Part shown: one piece after another, positions 30,080-39,540 of the stretch
How the letters are laid out: each line of letters opens with the position of its first letter
Numbering within the stretch: the stretch's first letter is position 1
NCBI GenBank assembly: GCA_933822405.4
Contig: CAKOGP040001747.1
Location: 260,113 to 324,112 of the forward strand
Direction: 5' to 3'
Source of the DNA: Cylindrotheca closterium
Taxonomy: Eukaryota; Bacillariophyta; Bacillariophyceae; Bacillariales; Bacillariaceae
Length of the DNA stretch: 64,000 nucleotides
Notes under the pieces: model-generated
Databases searched by the model: none
Seen by the model: only the letters and a program-made list of their open reading frames with translations
Told to the model about the DNA's origin: nothing
Made by a program: the position numbers and the translations under genes

Positions 30080-31159
30080 ATGGCAGACCCCAGTGGATTC
30101 GTCACCAGTCCTCCTTCGACCTATGTCAAGATTATCAACACGGCGCGGGCCGAAATGAATGGCCAGTTTGGATTAGTGCTGGGGTATTCTGAGGAACGAA
30201 CCCGATACGTCCTTGTGTTGTGCAATAACGGGGCTCAGGCCATGCTACGACCTGAAAATTTGGAGCCCTGTTCCACTGTCGAAAAGTATCAGGCGCAATA
30301 CCAACAAATTCGGAACGATCCAAGGATCAAACAAAAGATGACTGAACTGTACGGAAACGCGAATCAAATGCTGGGGGGACGTGCCAAACCAGAACATGCC
30401 GCAGGTGCCATGGGTGTCGTCTTTTTACTATTGATCTATTTCGTTGGTTTCAGCAAAATGATCATGCTCACCTCTCTCATCATGCTGGTGGGTTTGATTG
30501 TGGCGCCTGACATTCAAGCCTTTGGCATTAAAAAGTGGAAGCTAATCCTAAGAAACTTTCCAACCCGGTGTCGGGAAACCATTGAACAAACGGTCCCACA
30601 AGCAAGGGGACGAGTGACCAACCCAATGGCCTGTGGATTTGTGCTCTTTATGATTCTCGTTGCCGGACGAACCTTGTTTTTGTCCAGTGGCAAAGCACCA
30701 TCCGTGGCGCCCAATCCTCCCATGATGCAAGAGGCAACAAGAACCGCGACAAGATCTCTACTTGATACGACGACAACGACGACGACTGCCAAGAATGCCA
30801 TTGATGAAGCCTACAAAATGGGATACAATGATGCGACTTCCAGTCTTCCCTTTGGCACTGCGTCGTTAGCGGAACTCAAGGAACAAGTTTCAGCAGCAAC
30901 TTCAGCATCTTCCGTGCCTCCAACACAAGACATTCTCTATGATTATCCACCGCCACCACCGCCTCAGAAATCCGGTGGTTTTGGAATGGGCAGCATCATG
31001 TCCCTGTTCATGATTGGTAGGACCTGTATGCAAAATGGAATGACGGGGGATGGCAATTTTGATCCACAATTGCTCCTGGCCAATTTGCAACTCATGCCCA
31101 TGCCACAAAAGGCAATTTTAGGATTCAGTGTCTTTAATTTGCTGAGAGCCTTTTTGTAA
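30080..31159 (+). CDS. Uncharacterised multi-pass membrane protein with SH3/KOW-like N-terminus
   Basis: 359 residues, single exon. Residues 12-65 (YVKIINTARAEMNGQFGLVL, then RYVLVLCNNGAQAMLRPENL) resemble an SH3-barrel/KOW-type fold, as in proteins that read VKI...GQxGxV. Two close hydrophobic helices follow (GVVFLLLIYFVGFSKMIMLT and SLIMLVGLIVAPDIQAF), then a third (ACGFVLFMILVAGRTLFL), a disordered linker with a proline run (YDYPPPPPPQKSG), and a C-terminal hydrophobic segment. There is no targeting peptide. Function is not known. The gene has a CRE palindrome about 215 bp upstream. Confidence 0.72.
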   Translation: MADPSGFVTSPPSTYVKIINTARAEMNGQFGLVLGYSEERTRYVLVLCNNGAQAMLRPENLEPCSTVEKYQAQYQQIRNDPRIKQKMTELYGNANQMLGGRAKPEHAAGAMGVVFLLLIYFVGFSKMIMLTSLIMLVGLIVAPDIQAFGIKKWKLILRNFPTRCRETIEQTVPQARGRVTNPMACGFVLFMILVAGRTLFLSSGKAPSVAPNPPMMQEATRTATRSLLDTTTTTTTAKNAIDEAYKMGYNDATSSLPFGTASLAELKEQVSAATSASSVPPTQDILYDYPPPPPPQKSGGFGMGSIMSLFMIGRTCMQNGMTGDGNFDPQLLLANLQLMPMPQKAILGFSVFNLLRAFL

Positions 31160-31540
31160 ATAAAGAATGCAACAATTATGGGGTAGATGGATGGATAACA
31201 GGCATCAAGTTGGAATAAAAGAGGACCAATAGATAAAAAAAACATGATTGGAAAAAAAGTAAAACGAATTTCGACTAGGACCTTTATTGTCCATCACTTC
31301 ATTGCTCAACAATAAATGTCGTTCGATTGTCTTTTGACGCATTGGGTCGCTAATGGCCATTATACTTGCTTTCCTCCTTGTACGAAAGAGCACTATAATG
31401 TGCTTTGATCCGCCGCTACCGTCAAAAACTTGAGGAAGGAAGGAATTCACATGCATTTCACTTTCATTCATCACTGCTGGAGCTATCTGTGCATGTGCCC
31501 GTCCACAAAATCATCATCGTCGTCATCGTCATCATGGTCA
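31160..31540. other. Convergent 3' region
   Basis: It lies between the 3' ends of the membrane protein gene and the SET-domain gene. Short frames on both strands (such as 31205-31474 minus and 31405-31722 plus) are unsupported. GAC/GTC triplet repeats around 31513-31550 encode low complexity in every frame. Confidence 0.45.
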
Positions 31541-33148
31541 TCATCGTCCTTCTTGTCGTTTCGCCAAGGCATCTTCCAGCTCGAATTCCAAGGATTCCGC
31601 AACCCGCATCCAACTCTCGCGCATTCCATTGTTGTAACGGGCAATCATTCCAAATCGACGAGGGGATTCGATGGGATTTCCTTCCGGGCACAGGTCCATG
31701 TCTGGATAGGTTTCACTTATAATCTGCAAGGCATGTTTTCGTAAATACATAATGGCCGGAATATCATAGTCATCCAGTATGGCTTGAAAGGAAGCTTGGT
31801 CGTTATCCTTGCGCGCTTGAGCCAATTTGGTAGCCGTCATGGCATTTTGTTCGTTGAGCAACAAGAATTTATACGCGGCCAAATTCCAAACTTCTTCCGA
31901 AACTCCTCCCGAACGGGTCGAGACGACGAGTTCGGATGGATCCACAATCCAATCCTCAGTATTAGGCACGGTCAGGTTGGCATCCATCAAACTGGCCGAT
32001 CGATCCCAAAACCCAAAATTGACCAAGAATCGGGCAGGTTGGTCTCCCATTCCATAGGATATAAACAAAGGTGATCCTACTTCGACGTTTTGTTTCAATT
32101 TCATTTGAATGGATCCTTCCGGCATTTTAGCAGCTAGAGACTCGTCATCGTCATCATTTTGCTGCAAGAGACTGGGAAAGACATTGGCCATGGAACTATC
32201 ATGATTGAACATGTCACCCAATGGTACCAATGTTGCTGCTTTTCCATCAGGACTTCGCCAACTTCGTGTAAAGACGACACCAAAGGCCCATTGGACGAGT
32301 TCTTTCAAGGTTCGTTCGTCGTCTGCTGTCTCCTCCTCACTACTACTACTGCTGCTCGACTTCTCATTCATCATGTAATTCCGTAGATAGTCTCGAAATC
32401 CAATTGGCAGTTCCACCAATTCATCGTCTACCACTTGTTGAATGGCATTCCAACAGGCATTCCATTGCTTGTCTTGTTGTTCCAAAAAGGCAGGGGCCAT
32501 GCGTCCGACATGGGATCGTTCGAGTGGATCCAAAAAGAGACCAATTGAAAAGCTACGGGGCAAGGTTTCGAGCCAGGGGGACCAATTACTACTAGCAGCG
32601 TTGAAAGTTTCCAACAAGACCACCATCATCAAGAGGCACTCCTTATGGTAATAGTCCATCCCGGGGCTTATCGTTGCCATTTTGTTCTCAATGAAACTTT
32701 GGGTGGCGGGTGCAATACGAGCGTCTTGAGAACTCAAAATCAAATGAGGTGGAATGGTCATAATGGGAGTATTGGCCACATGCGAATGATTGGCACTCAA
32801 GCCGACTCCCCAGTCGCCCAGTCCATTGTCCACCAATAGAACCCCTTCGGCAAAGTGGACCCCCTGTTCCACGGCCCAGTCTTGGAGGGATGGAATGTCC
32901 CTTTTGTCTTCCAACGTGTCTAGGAGATCCATCAAGGACGCTGACTCGAACAGTCTAGTCGCGGTGGATCGTATTGGTTGGTTTATTAGTGTCGGCGTCA
33001 CATCAGGAAATTGGTTGTTCCGCGTTGTTGTGCTTGTTTGGATGGTGTGCTGGTTTCCAGCCGGATTCCAAGTCGTGATAAAGGCATTCACTTGCAGACT
33101 GAAAAGGCATATCGAACAAAACAGATATTTGAATGATTGAGCTGTCAT
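31541..33148 (-). CDS. SET-domain protein methyltransferase, Rubisco-LSMT-like, plastid-type
   Basis: The start MTAQSFKYLFC at 33148 opens a signal peptide ending SLQVNAF, a plastid signal; 535 residues, single exon. The split SET domain shows DWAVEQGVHFAEGVLL at its start, an inserted helical part, then VVFTRSWRS, LVPLGDMFNHDSS and FISYGMGDQPARFLVNFGF, which hold the NH(D/S) and Tyr residues that bind AdoMet and the substrate lysine. The C-terminal region corresponds to the Rubisco-LSMT substrate-binding domain. Plant members methylate Rubisco large subunit or fructose-bisphosphate aldolase; the target here is unknown. The gene is head to head with a peroxiredoxin-like gene. Confidence 0.85.
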   Translation of the reverse strand: MTAQSFKYLFCSICLFSLQVNAFITTWNPAGNQHTIQTSTTTRNNQFPDVTPTLINQPIRSTATRLFESASLMDLLDTLEDKRDIPSLQDWAVEQGVHFAEGVLLVDNGLGDWGVGLSANHSHVANTPIMTIPPHLILSSQDARIAPATQSFIENKMATISPGMDYYHKECLLMMVVLLETFNAASSNWSPWLETLPRSFSIGLFLDPLERSHVGRMAPAFLEQQDKQWNACWNAIQQVVDDELVELPIGFRDYLRNYMMNEKSSSSSSSEEETADDERTLKELVQWAFGVVFTRSWRSPDGKAATLVPLGDMFNHDSSMANVFPSLLQQNDDDDESLAAKMPEGSIQMKLKQNVEVGSPLFISYGMGDQPARFLVNFGFWDRSASLMDANLTVPNTEDWIVDPSELVVSTRSGGVSEEVWNLAAYKFLLLNEQNAMTATKLAQARKDNDQASFQAILDDYDIPAIMYLRKHALQIISETYPDMDLCPEGNPIESPRRFGMIARYNNGMRESWMRVAESLEFELEDALAKRQEGR

Positions 33149-33464
33149 CTTGGAAAAAGACTCAATAATAACTGCGCAGACTGAAGATGTGATGGTTTGT
33201 TGAGGTTGATGTGCTTGTTCGAAATAATCAAACGCATCCAAAAGATTGATGGGTGATGGGAACTGGTTGAGTCGGAGCAGTCGGCGTTTTTTACGTGCGT
33301 CAGCGGACAGGCGAAATATGAAATGATGCGCAGATCGAACAGAAAATATAAAAGAGATGAGATTTCGATCGAACGAAGAATATGTTCGTTCTTGACATCA
33401 GACTTTTCGTATCCATTTTCTTCTCAGCAGTATCCACACCTCCCTATTGTTTTCAGTTCAAACA
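33149..33464. promoter_or_regulatory. Short bidirectional promoter (316 bp)
   Basis: Only 316 bp separate the ATGs of the SET methyltransferase (minus) and the peroxiredoxin-like gene (plus). Both encode plastid-type precursors, so shared regulation is plausible. A GTGCGTCAGCGGACAGGCG stretch lies near 33295. Confidence 0.45.
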
Positions 33465-34278
33465 ATGACAAGGCTGGTCTTTAGTCGATCAGCCACTTCG
33501 TGCACCGTCTTCCTTCAGCTTCTACTACTACTATGCTTTCAGTCTTCTCATGGGTTTTCCGCTCAGCCCAACACTGCCTTTCCCATGACCGCCAGTGTGG
33601 ATGTTCTATCGAGGAGGAGTATTGCGCCTGGGGACAGGATTCCTGATGTCTGTTTGAGTTGGTATGTAAATACCTTGTGTATGCCCATATGCTTATTGGG
33701 CAGAAAAAATACATGCAATCTTGACTGTCATGATATGAGGAAGATGAAGAATATCTGTCAATATTGGTTGCTAACGTTATTGTTTCTGCATGTTTGTTCA
33801 TTCTTTCTTTGCTAGGGGATTCAACCCAATCTCGGAGGTCAACATGGTGGAATATACAGCCAATGAATCCGTGTTGATTCTGGGTGTTACGGCTGCCTTT
33901 ATCGACAGTGCCATCCTTGAAACTTTTTTCCATCATCAAGAGGAACTGAAGCAGCTTGGAATTGACAATATCATTGTCTATTCCTGCAATGATAGTGCTG
34001 TAGTGGGAATTTGGAACAAACAACTAGTCGAAGCAGCCACTGCTGCGGGAAACGCCAATTCCCTGATGACCTTTTTCGGGGATCCGTCCGGTGTCTTTAC
34101 CAAGGCCTGTGGTATGGGATTGGAGCAGACACCCGAATTGACCAACCTGGGACTCTTTCGTAGATGCAAACCTTTTGCGCTCTATGTCGATAAGGGTGTG
34201 GTCAAGGATGTGTCGGTGGATGATACCAAGATGAGTGCTCCTTTCTGGATACAACGGATTCGAGAACTGAAGCAATAA
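33465..34278 (+). CDS. Peroxiredoxin-5/redoxin-like plastid protein lacking the peroxidatic Cys (2 exons)
   Basis: Exons 33465-33661 and 33816-34278, 219 residues. The start MTRLVFSR opens a signal peptide ending SSHGF. The fold of atypical 2-Cys Prx (Prx5/PrxII) is clear: SVLILGVTAAFIDSAI, FHHQEELKQLGIDNIIVYSC, VGIWNKQL, MTFFGDPSGVFTKACGMGLE and RRCKPFALYVDKGVVKDVSV. Family members have PGAFTPTC at the active site; here the aligned stretch reads TAAFIDSAI, so the catalytic Cys is Ala or Ser and the preceding Pro and Thr are also gone. Other cysteines (YSC, KACG, RRC) remain. It may be a regulatory or chaperone-like pseudoenzyme. Confidence 0.78.
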
Positions 34279-34445
34279 GTGCACTGATTTCAATATCTGG
34301 AAGCGATTGTATTTGCCACAACTCAAACCCTACTCGATTCGGCCGACTATAGCCTTTTAATCCTAGTACTCCCAATTACTTTTTTACCAATGCTACCACC
34401 ATTATTTTTAGATTCTACCTTATTTTCCTATCGAACTGATGTTGC

Positions 34446-35828
34446 TCACATGGTCATTCCAGCCAATGTGCTCGAGAATCCATTGGCAAAATCCTTCAGC
34501 TTGCTATCGGTATACCTCGTCACCTTTTTCTTCTCTTGTATCTTGGCTCCCACTTTGTTCTGATACAAATCCAAGGCTGGTTGGTTCCAATCCAAGGCCA
34601 GCCATTGAAAGGATTGGCAGTTCATTTGCAGTGCCAGTTTTGTCAATGCTTTCAATGCCATGCTTCCAGCGCCTTGGTGTTGGTAGGCTTGGTCCACATA
34701 CAAGTCTTCCAAGTACAGATAACGGCCACCTTGATGAGAATGTCCAAAATAGACTACGGCAATCCCACAGGTTTGCCTGCGGGCTGGGTCTGACGTGTCA
34801 TTCAGTTCCGTTGTGGTTGTTTTTGTTTCCAACAAAAAGGAATAGTACAGTGGATGACTGCCACTCCCGTCAATGAGATAGTCATTTGCATCACATTGGA
34901 TATCCTCCAATGGTTCCTTGACATACACAGCCAGTCCCTTGACCATCTGTTCCATGGCATGGGCATCTTGGAGGTGGTTGGCGTTTGCCAATCGCATCGA
35001 GAACTTTTTGTTACAATTATTCTGGGACGCAGATGATGATTCCAGAATGGTCTTGCTCTGAGCTTCTACCGAAGATCTATCCAGTGAGATAGTGGACCTC
35101 TTGATAGGTTGTTGTTGTCGTCCCAAAGAAGAATCTTCATCATAATAATTCACATATGTCTTCATTGCCTCTTGGTCCATGTGAAAAATGTGCAACTCGT
35201 CCAGAATGTCGGGAGGTCCAACTGGATTCGTTCCATACCAGCTCGGATGAGGAGGACGTCGTTTCCAAGTCAAACGTTTCGAACCAAGTCGGACCGCAAT
35301 CTTGGCCAAGACTTGCAAAAAGAGCTGGTCCTTTTTGGAGTATTCACTCACAACATCAATTTGACCGAGTTCGTCCACAAAGACACAGAGGCCTTCCCAT
35401 GTGGAATACCCAATGTAAAAGGAAAGAAACGAAAGTTCGTCTGTTTTGGTGTTATCGTCATCACCATCTGTATTTACAATTTCAATGCCAAAGTAAAGAG
35501 GGGCATCCACCCGATCCTGCTGATGGAATGTCTCCTTCCAATTTGTGATGGGTCGGAAGGAAATTCCTAGCTTGTCCTTCAGATTCGGATTGACCTCCTC
35601 CAACACTTGATTCACATGATCCCATACCATGATGGCCTCTAATGGTGCCCTTGGAGGGAATTGTTCTGGAGTGTTAGACATTTCCAAAATCGCAGAGGGA
35701 TAATAACGGGATGCTATCGTCGGACCAATAACGGATGATGATGATGATGATTGAGGAGACATAAAACAAGCGACAGAATGAGGAGGGAATACTGCCAGGA
35801 AACGAAGAAGGCTCATGGCAATTGTCAT
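34446..35828 (-). CDS. Two-domain GNAT acetyltransferase, SSAT-like (paralog 1)
   Basis: 460 residues from MTIAMSLLRFLAVF at 35828; the N-terminus is hydrophobic (possible signal ending VACFMSP). The C-terminal domain is a full GNAT of spermidine/spermine- or thialysine-acetyltransferase type: YLYLEDLYVDQAYQHQGAGS with the acetyl-CoA loop QHQGAG, then WLALDWNQPALDLYQNKVGA. The N-terminal domain repeats the GNAT pattern (FLSFYIGYSTWEGLCVFVDE, then LAKIAVRLGSKRLTWKRRPP) but has no QxxGxG loop, so it is probably a non-catalytic copy. A second gene of the same layout lies at 38.1-39.5 kb. The substrate is unknown; a polyamine or lysine-like amine is a guess from family. Confidence 0.8.
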   Translation of the reverse strand: MTIAMSLLRFLAVFPPHSVACFMSPQSSSSSSVIGPTIASRYYPSAILEMSNTPEQFPPRAPLEAIMVWDHVNQVLEEVNPNLKDKLGISFRPITNWKETFHQQDRVDAPLYFGIEIVNTDGDDDNTKTDELSFLSFYIGYSTWEGLCVFVDELGQIDVVSEYSKKDQLFLQVLAKIAVRLGSKRLTWKRRPPHPSWYGTNPVGPPDILDELHIFHMDQEAMKTYVNYYDEDSSLGRQQQPIKRSTISLDRSSVEAQSKTILESSSASQNNCNKKFSMRLANANHLQDAHAMEQMVKGLAVYVKEPLEDIQCDANDYLIDGSGSHPLYYSFLLETKTTTTELNDTSDPARRQTCGIAVVYFGHSHQGGRYLYLEDLYVDQAYQHQGAGSMALKALTKLALQMNCQSFQWLALDWNQPALDLYQNKVGAKIQEKKKVTRYTDSKLKDFANGFSSTLAGMTM

Positions 35829-36431
35829 CTTACAAATGAAAAATCTCTGTTCAATCAATGCTCCTTGTCCAACTTTATGAGAAGATCATGTCAATTTCAT
35901 CGTTTGTTGGATTGATGATGGTGATGCGGTGATGGATGATGATATTATACGTGGTTTGACAAAGAGAAACTGCTATGGCCGTATGGAGCTTGGACCTAAC
36001 ATCCCCCTACTGTAACATCATTTGAAGTCTGTGGAGAGTACTAATTTAGTGTGGAAGAGAGTTAGTCGAATCTATCATTAGAGATAGAGAGCTGTGATTG
36101 GCTCATACGACTAATAATAGACTCATCTTTAGTGAATCGACTAACTCTTATTGGCTAAAAATTCACTAAAGACCCCACCACCATAAAACAAGAACCAGAA
36201 AACCCTGGATTTGGTTTGGTGTCAGTGACAAAACAATTTTTTATCTAAAAACTAAAAAAGTCTCAAAACACGAAGTGGGCAAAGCTTGGTTTCAAATCGG
36301 TATTACGACTAAACTAGTCCCATAGATTTCTTCAACCGTCATCAAAATTCAAAACCGCACATATTGTATCTATCAGAACTCTCCCATCATCGTCATCAAA
36401 ACAAGACACAGTATATAGCGAGAGAGTGTTG
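35829..36431. other. Divergent intergenic region upstream of GNAT 1 and the CNB-bestrophin gene
   Basis: Head-to-head promoter region of about 600 bp with no gene. It contains a foldback element (36045-36170) and a purine-rich leader with CCCATCATCGTCATC before the ATG at 36432. No TGACGT or ACGTCA site was noticed. Confidence 0.45.
36045..36170. mobile_element. Small foldback (MITE-like) element
   Basis: The left arm has TTTAGTG...GAGTTAGTCGA and the right arm TCGACTAACTC...CACTAAA, an imperfect terminal inverted repeat. The right arm is itself palindromic (TTTAGTGAAT...ATTCACTAAA, 36129-36170). The total of about 126 bp is AT-rich and has no coding capacity. No clear target-site duplication was identified. 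Confidence 0.4.
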
Positions 36432-38048
36432 ATGTTCCATTATGTTGTTCACTTTTTGCTACTGTGTTTGCTCTCACAACACAGGTATAATGTCGCAGCA
36501 AAGCCATTCCACTTTTCGGTAGGGAAACGACGCCCTACTATTAATTTAGACGACCCGCTATCATCCGAGGAAGTCTTGTTGATCCAAAAGTCATTGGTGC
36601 ATGGAATCCCGTTCAATGACCTTCCAGAAGGTCTGTTTGAGGAACTTGTGAATTCGTGCAAGCGTGTGCTATATGCCAAAAACAGCGTCATTTTCAAACA
36701 GGGAGACACCGAAACTGATTTCCTGATTGTCATTCAGCACGGAAGGTGCAAGATTTTGGTCCACGGCCAACCATTGCCTGACCCCTATGGAACCGCGAGG
36801 CCTGGGAGCATGATTGGGGAACTGGCGTTGTTGTATAATAAGCAACGTTCCGCCACAGTGGTCGCTGCCACTCAAGTCTCGGCCTTTCGATTGGACCGTG
36901 AGTCCTTTGCCAAATTCATGGCCTATGTGACACCAGAAGACGAGCAGCTCCTGAAAGACGAATTGCAAGAGGTGGACCACGTGATTGATAAGGTATCAGG
37001 AGTCAAGAAACGATATGTCGATGGTCACATTGTTCGGCAGTTCGTACCCATGCGGGCTTGGCTCTGGTCAAGGTGGAAAGGAACCATTCCTCAAGTGGTA
37101 TGGAAGACGGTCCTCGTGAATGTTCTTGTGTCCCTGGGGGTTTCAAAAGTGATTCACAATTATTCTCACCCAAACTGGGCCATTGGAATGCTGCCGGACT
37201 CGCAAAATCACATCATCTCACGACTAATTGGGCTCCGGGTGGTATGGACCTACCTAATGACCATTACCACATTCATTCTGACCTTTTTCTTGAGTCAGGC
37301 ATATTCCTTGTGGCGAGACTTTTACTCCCTGACCCGACAAATTCAAGGTCGCATGAACGATTTGGGACTCTTGATTGCAGCCGCCGCGACACGTGACAAG
37401 AATGGAATGTATACGGCCGAAGCCAAACAGCTTATTGACGACACTAGTTCGTACATGAGACTCTTTCACATTCTAATGTGGGCCACCTTTTCCAAACGAT
37501 TGAAGATTCTCCTCAGTGATACTGGTTTGCGGAGAATGATTAGCCGTGGCCTCTTGAGTCTGAAGGAGTATGAAACCTTAAAATTATTGCCGGCACAAGT
37601 CGGTTACCCCAATGCCTGCACGATTTGGATTTTGACCAGATGTTTGCAGGCCATGAAGGATGGTTCGCTGGAAAATGATCCTGTTTTAAGAGAACAAATT
37701 TATATCAAAATTTTGGAACTGAGGTCGACCTGTGCCGGCATTCCACATTTGCTGGCAGCTGTGATCCCGCTTGCCTACGCACACATTGTTCAAATATTGG
37801 TGGATATCTTTATATTCTTGTCGCCCTTTGCCTTGTACAGCGAAGTGGGGGTTTGGAGCACACCGGCAGTTGCCTTGTTGACCATCTTTTACAGCGGGCT
37901 CTTGGATCTATCCAAACTATTGCTCGATCCGCTGGATAATGATGATTTCTACAATGATAGTGTGAACATGGACATTCCTGTGCTTATTCGAGAATCCAAT
38001 TCAGGTTCAACAAGGTGGAGTCAAGGAGCTCAGTGCCTTCCTTTTTAA
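36432..38048 (+). CDS. Cyclic-nucleotide-binding domain fused to a bestrophin-type anion channel
   Basis: 538 residues from the first ATG (36432), single exon. A hydrophobic N-terminus (VVHFLLLCLLSQ) may be a signal. Residues 60-165 form a CNB domain: VIFKQGDTETDFLIVIQHGR, then the phosphate-binding cassette GELALLYNKQRSATVVA, with the Glu and Arg that hold cAMP or cGMP in PKA-type domains. From about residue 205 comes a bestrophin (RFP-TM) region: WKTVLVNVLVSLGVSKVI, LRVVWTYLMTITTFILTFFL, QAYSLWRDFYSLTRQIQGR, an ELRSTCAGIPH segment, and the acidic DPLDNDDFYNDSVNMDIPVL typical of the Ca-clasp/N-D motif. Algal bestrophins carry bicarbonate or chloride at thylakoids. Cyclic-nucleotide gating is inference. 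Confidence 0.8.
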   Translation: MFHYVVHFLLLCLLSQHRYNVAAKPFHFSVGKRRPTINLDDPLSSEEVLLIQKSLVHGIPFNDLPEGLFEELVNSCKRVLYAKNSVIFKQGDTETDFLIVIQHGRCKILVHGQPLPDPYGTARPGSMIGELALLYNKQRSATVVAATQVSAFRLDRESFAKFMAYVTPEDEQLLKDELQEVDHVIDKVSGVKKRYVDGHIVRQFVPMRAWLWSRWKGTIPQVVWKTVLVNVLVSLGVSKVIHNYSHPNWAIGMLPDSQNHIISRLIGLRVVWTYLMTITTFILTFFLSQAYSLWRDFYSLTRQIQGRMNDLGLLIAAAATRDKNGMYTAEAKQLIDDTSSYMRLFHILMWATFSKRLKILLSDTGLRRMISRGLLSLKEYETLKLLPAQVGYPNACTIWILTRCLQAMKDGSLENDPVLREQIYIKILELRSTCAGIPHLLAAVIPLAYAHIVQILVDIFIFLSPFALYSEVGVWSTPAVALLTIFYSGLLDLSKLLLDPLDNDDFYNDSVNMDIPVLIRESNSGSTRWSQGAQCLPF

Positions 38049-38106
38049 ACTAAAGAAACAGTACTATGATACCGGTCATCAGCAATCTTAAAATGTAAAA
38101 ATAATG

Positions 38107-39540
38107 CTAGCTTTTGGAAATGCCAGCATTTGCAAACCGAAGCAACTCCTCGTCCTTGTAGCGGGATATTTTCAATCCATCTTGGACTACGGCCCCCATT
38201 TTGGCATACAAATTCAGCGCGGGTTGGTTCCAATCCAAAGCCGTCCACAATAAGTAACTACACTCCAAGGCCATTCCAATCTTGGCCAGTGCCTTCAATG
38301 CCAGGGTGCCTCCGCCTTTTTGGCGAAAGGCTGGTTCCAGATACAAGTCTTCCAAGCAAAGAAATCTACCATCATTTGATGTGTACCCAAAGTAGAAAAA
38401 TGCCATGCCACATGTCGTGTTTGTAGTAGTAGTAGTATCCTCCAAAAGAAGACAATAAAAGAGTGGATGTGATCCACTGCCATCTAATTGGTAGTCTCTA
38501 GCCCGACATTGGACCGCATCAGGCTCGTTCTCGTATTCGGCCAATCCTTGGACCAACTTGAAAATGGAATTGGTGTCTTTCCCCATGGCGCTTTGCTCCA
38601 AAACCAATCGCCATTTTAGAGACGATGAACTAGTACTTTGGAGATCCGCACAAACTTGTTGAATTTTGGTTTCAATGGTGGGTCGGTCCAATGCTTCTCC
38701 TGTTGCTTCAGCGGCTGGTTCTGATGCTTGGCTGCCATTATCAGAGGACGAGCCTCCAGCATAGGATTCCATTGCCTTTCGATCCAGTTTGAGTATAAGC
38801 CACTCATCCAGTGTCTCTGGCTTGATGACATTACTAGTCTTTGAAGATGATCCATCAGTAGGTGTTAGGCCATCATTGACAACAAAGGACCAATTGGGAT
38901 CTCCTTTTTGCATCCACAGCACACGCCGACAACCAAGTTGGATGGCAAGTTGCGCCAAACTCTGAAGCAAGAATACTGGTTTCACAGTAGCAGGGCATTC
39001 CTCTCGAGAAGGGAATTGATCCACATGCAAGCATCGTCCATCCCAAGTAGAATATGCCAGGTAGAAGGAAATCAAGAGTTGGTTGGTGGACGATGATTCT
39101 GTTTCGTCGTCTTGCTCTCCTGTATTGCTTATTCCCTCAGTATTAGTCTTGGACAGCACCATCCCGTAGTAATGGGCTGGATTTCCAGGAGACGAGGACT
39201 CTTCACTGTATTGAGTCCACAAAACAACATCTTGACTAGTGCTACTTATTGCATCTTTTGACAAGACGACACGACGCAAGGACCACCCTGTTTCAGAGCT
39301 CAGCTGAGGATTGACTTTTTGTATCAGATCTTCCATGTGCTTGTGAGTTACAGCGGAAGTCAACATGGTGTGATAAGGCTGTGGAGAAGACATTTTGTCT
39401 GAAAGGTTGATCGATGGTTGTATTGTTGTTGATGTTATTGTGATGTGATACTCGGATGATGGACCATGATAATAAAAATTATTGTTTCGGGGATTTGATG
39501 TAGTCGAAGAGGTCATAAATGCGGTTTTCAGATTTTCCAT
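38107..39540 (-). CDS. Two-domain GNAT acetyltransferase, SSAT-like (paralog 2)
   Basis: 477 residues from MENLKTAF (39540); an alternative start MSSPQPYH at 39393 fits the mature part of paralog 1 better. The C-terminal GNAT reads FLCLEDLYLEPAFRQKGGGT, with acetyl-CoA loop RQKGGG, then LLWTALDWNQPALNLYAKMG. The N-terminal half is a degenerate GNAT (LLISFYLAYSTWDGRCLHVD, then LAQLAIQLGCRRVLWM) without the loop. It lacks the clear signal peptide of paralog 1, so the two products may sit in different compartments. Its 3' end is only 58 bp from the stop of the CNB-bestrophin gene, so the transcripts converge. Confidence 0.78.
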   Translation of the reverse strand: MENLKTAFMTSSTTSNPRNNNFYYHGPSSEYHITITSTTIQPSINLSDKMSSPQPYHTMLTSAVTHKHMEDLIQKVNPQLSSETGWSLRRVVLSKDAISSTSQDVVLWTQYSEESSSPGNPAHYYGMVLSKTNTEGISNTGEQDDETESSSTNQLLISFYLAYSTWDGRCLHVDQFPSREECPATVKPVFLLQSLAQLAIQLGCRRVLWMQKGDPNWSFVVNDGLTPTDGSSSKTSNVIKPETLDEWLILKLDRKAMESYAGGSSSDNGSQASEPAAEATGEALDRPTIETKIQQVCADLQSTSSSSLKWRLVLEQSAMGKDTNSIFKLVQGLAEYENEPDAVQCRARDYQLDGSGSHPLFYCLLLEDTTTTTNTTCGMAFFYFGYTSNDGRFLCLEDLYLEPAFRQKGGGTLALKALAKIGMALECSYLLWTALDWNQPALNLYAKMGAVVQDGLKISRYKDEELLRFANAGISKS

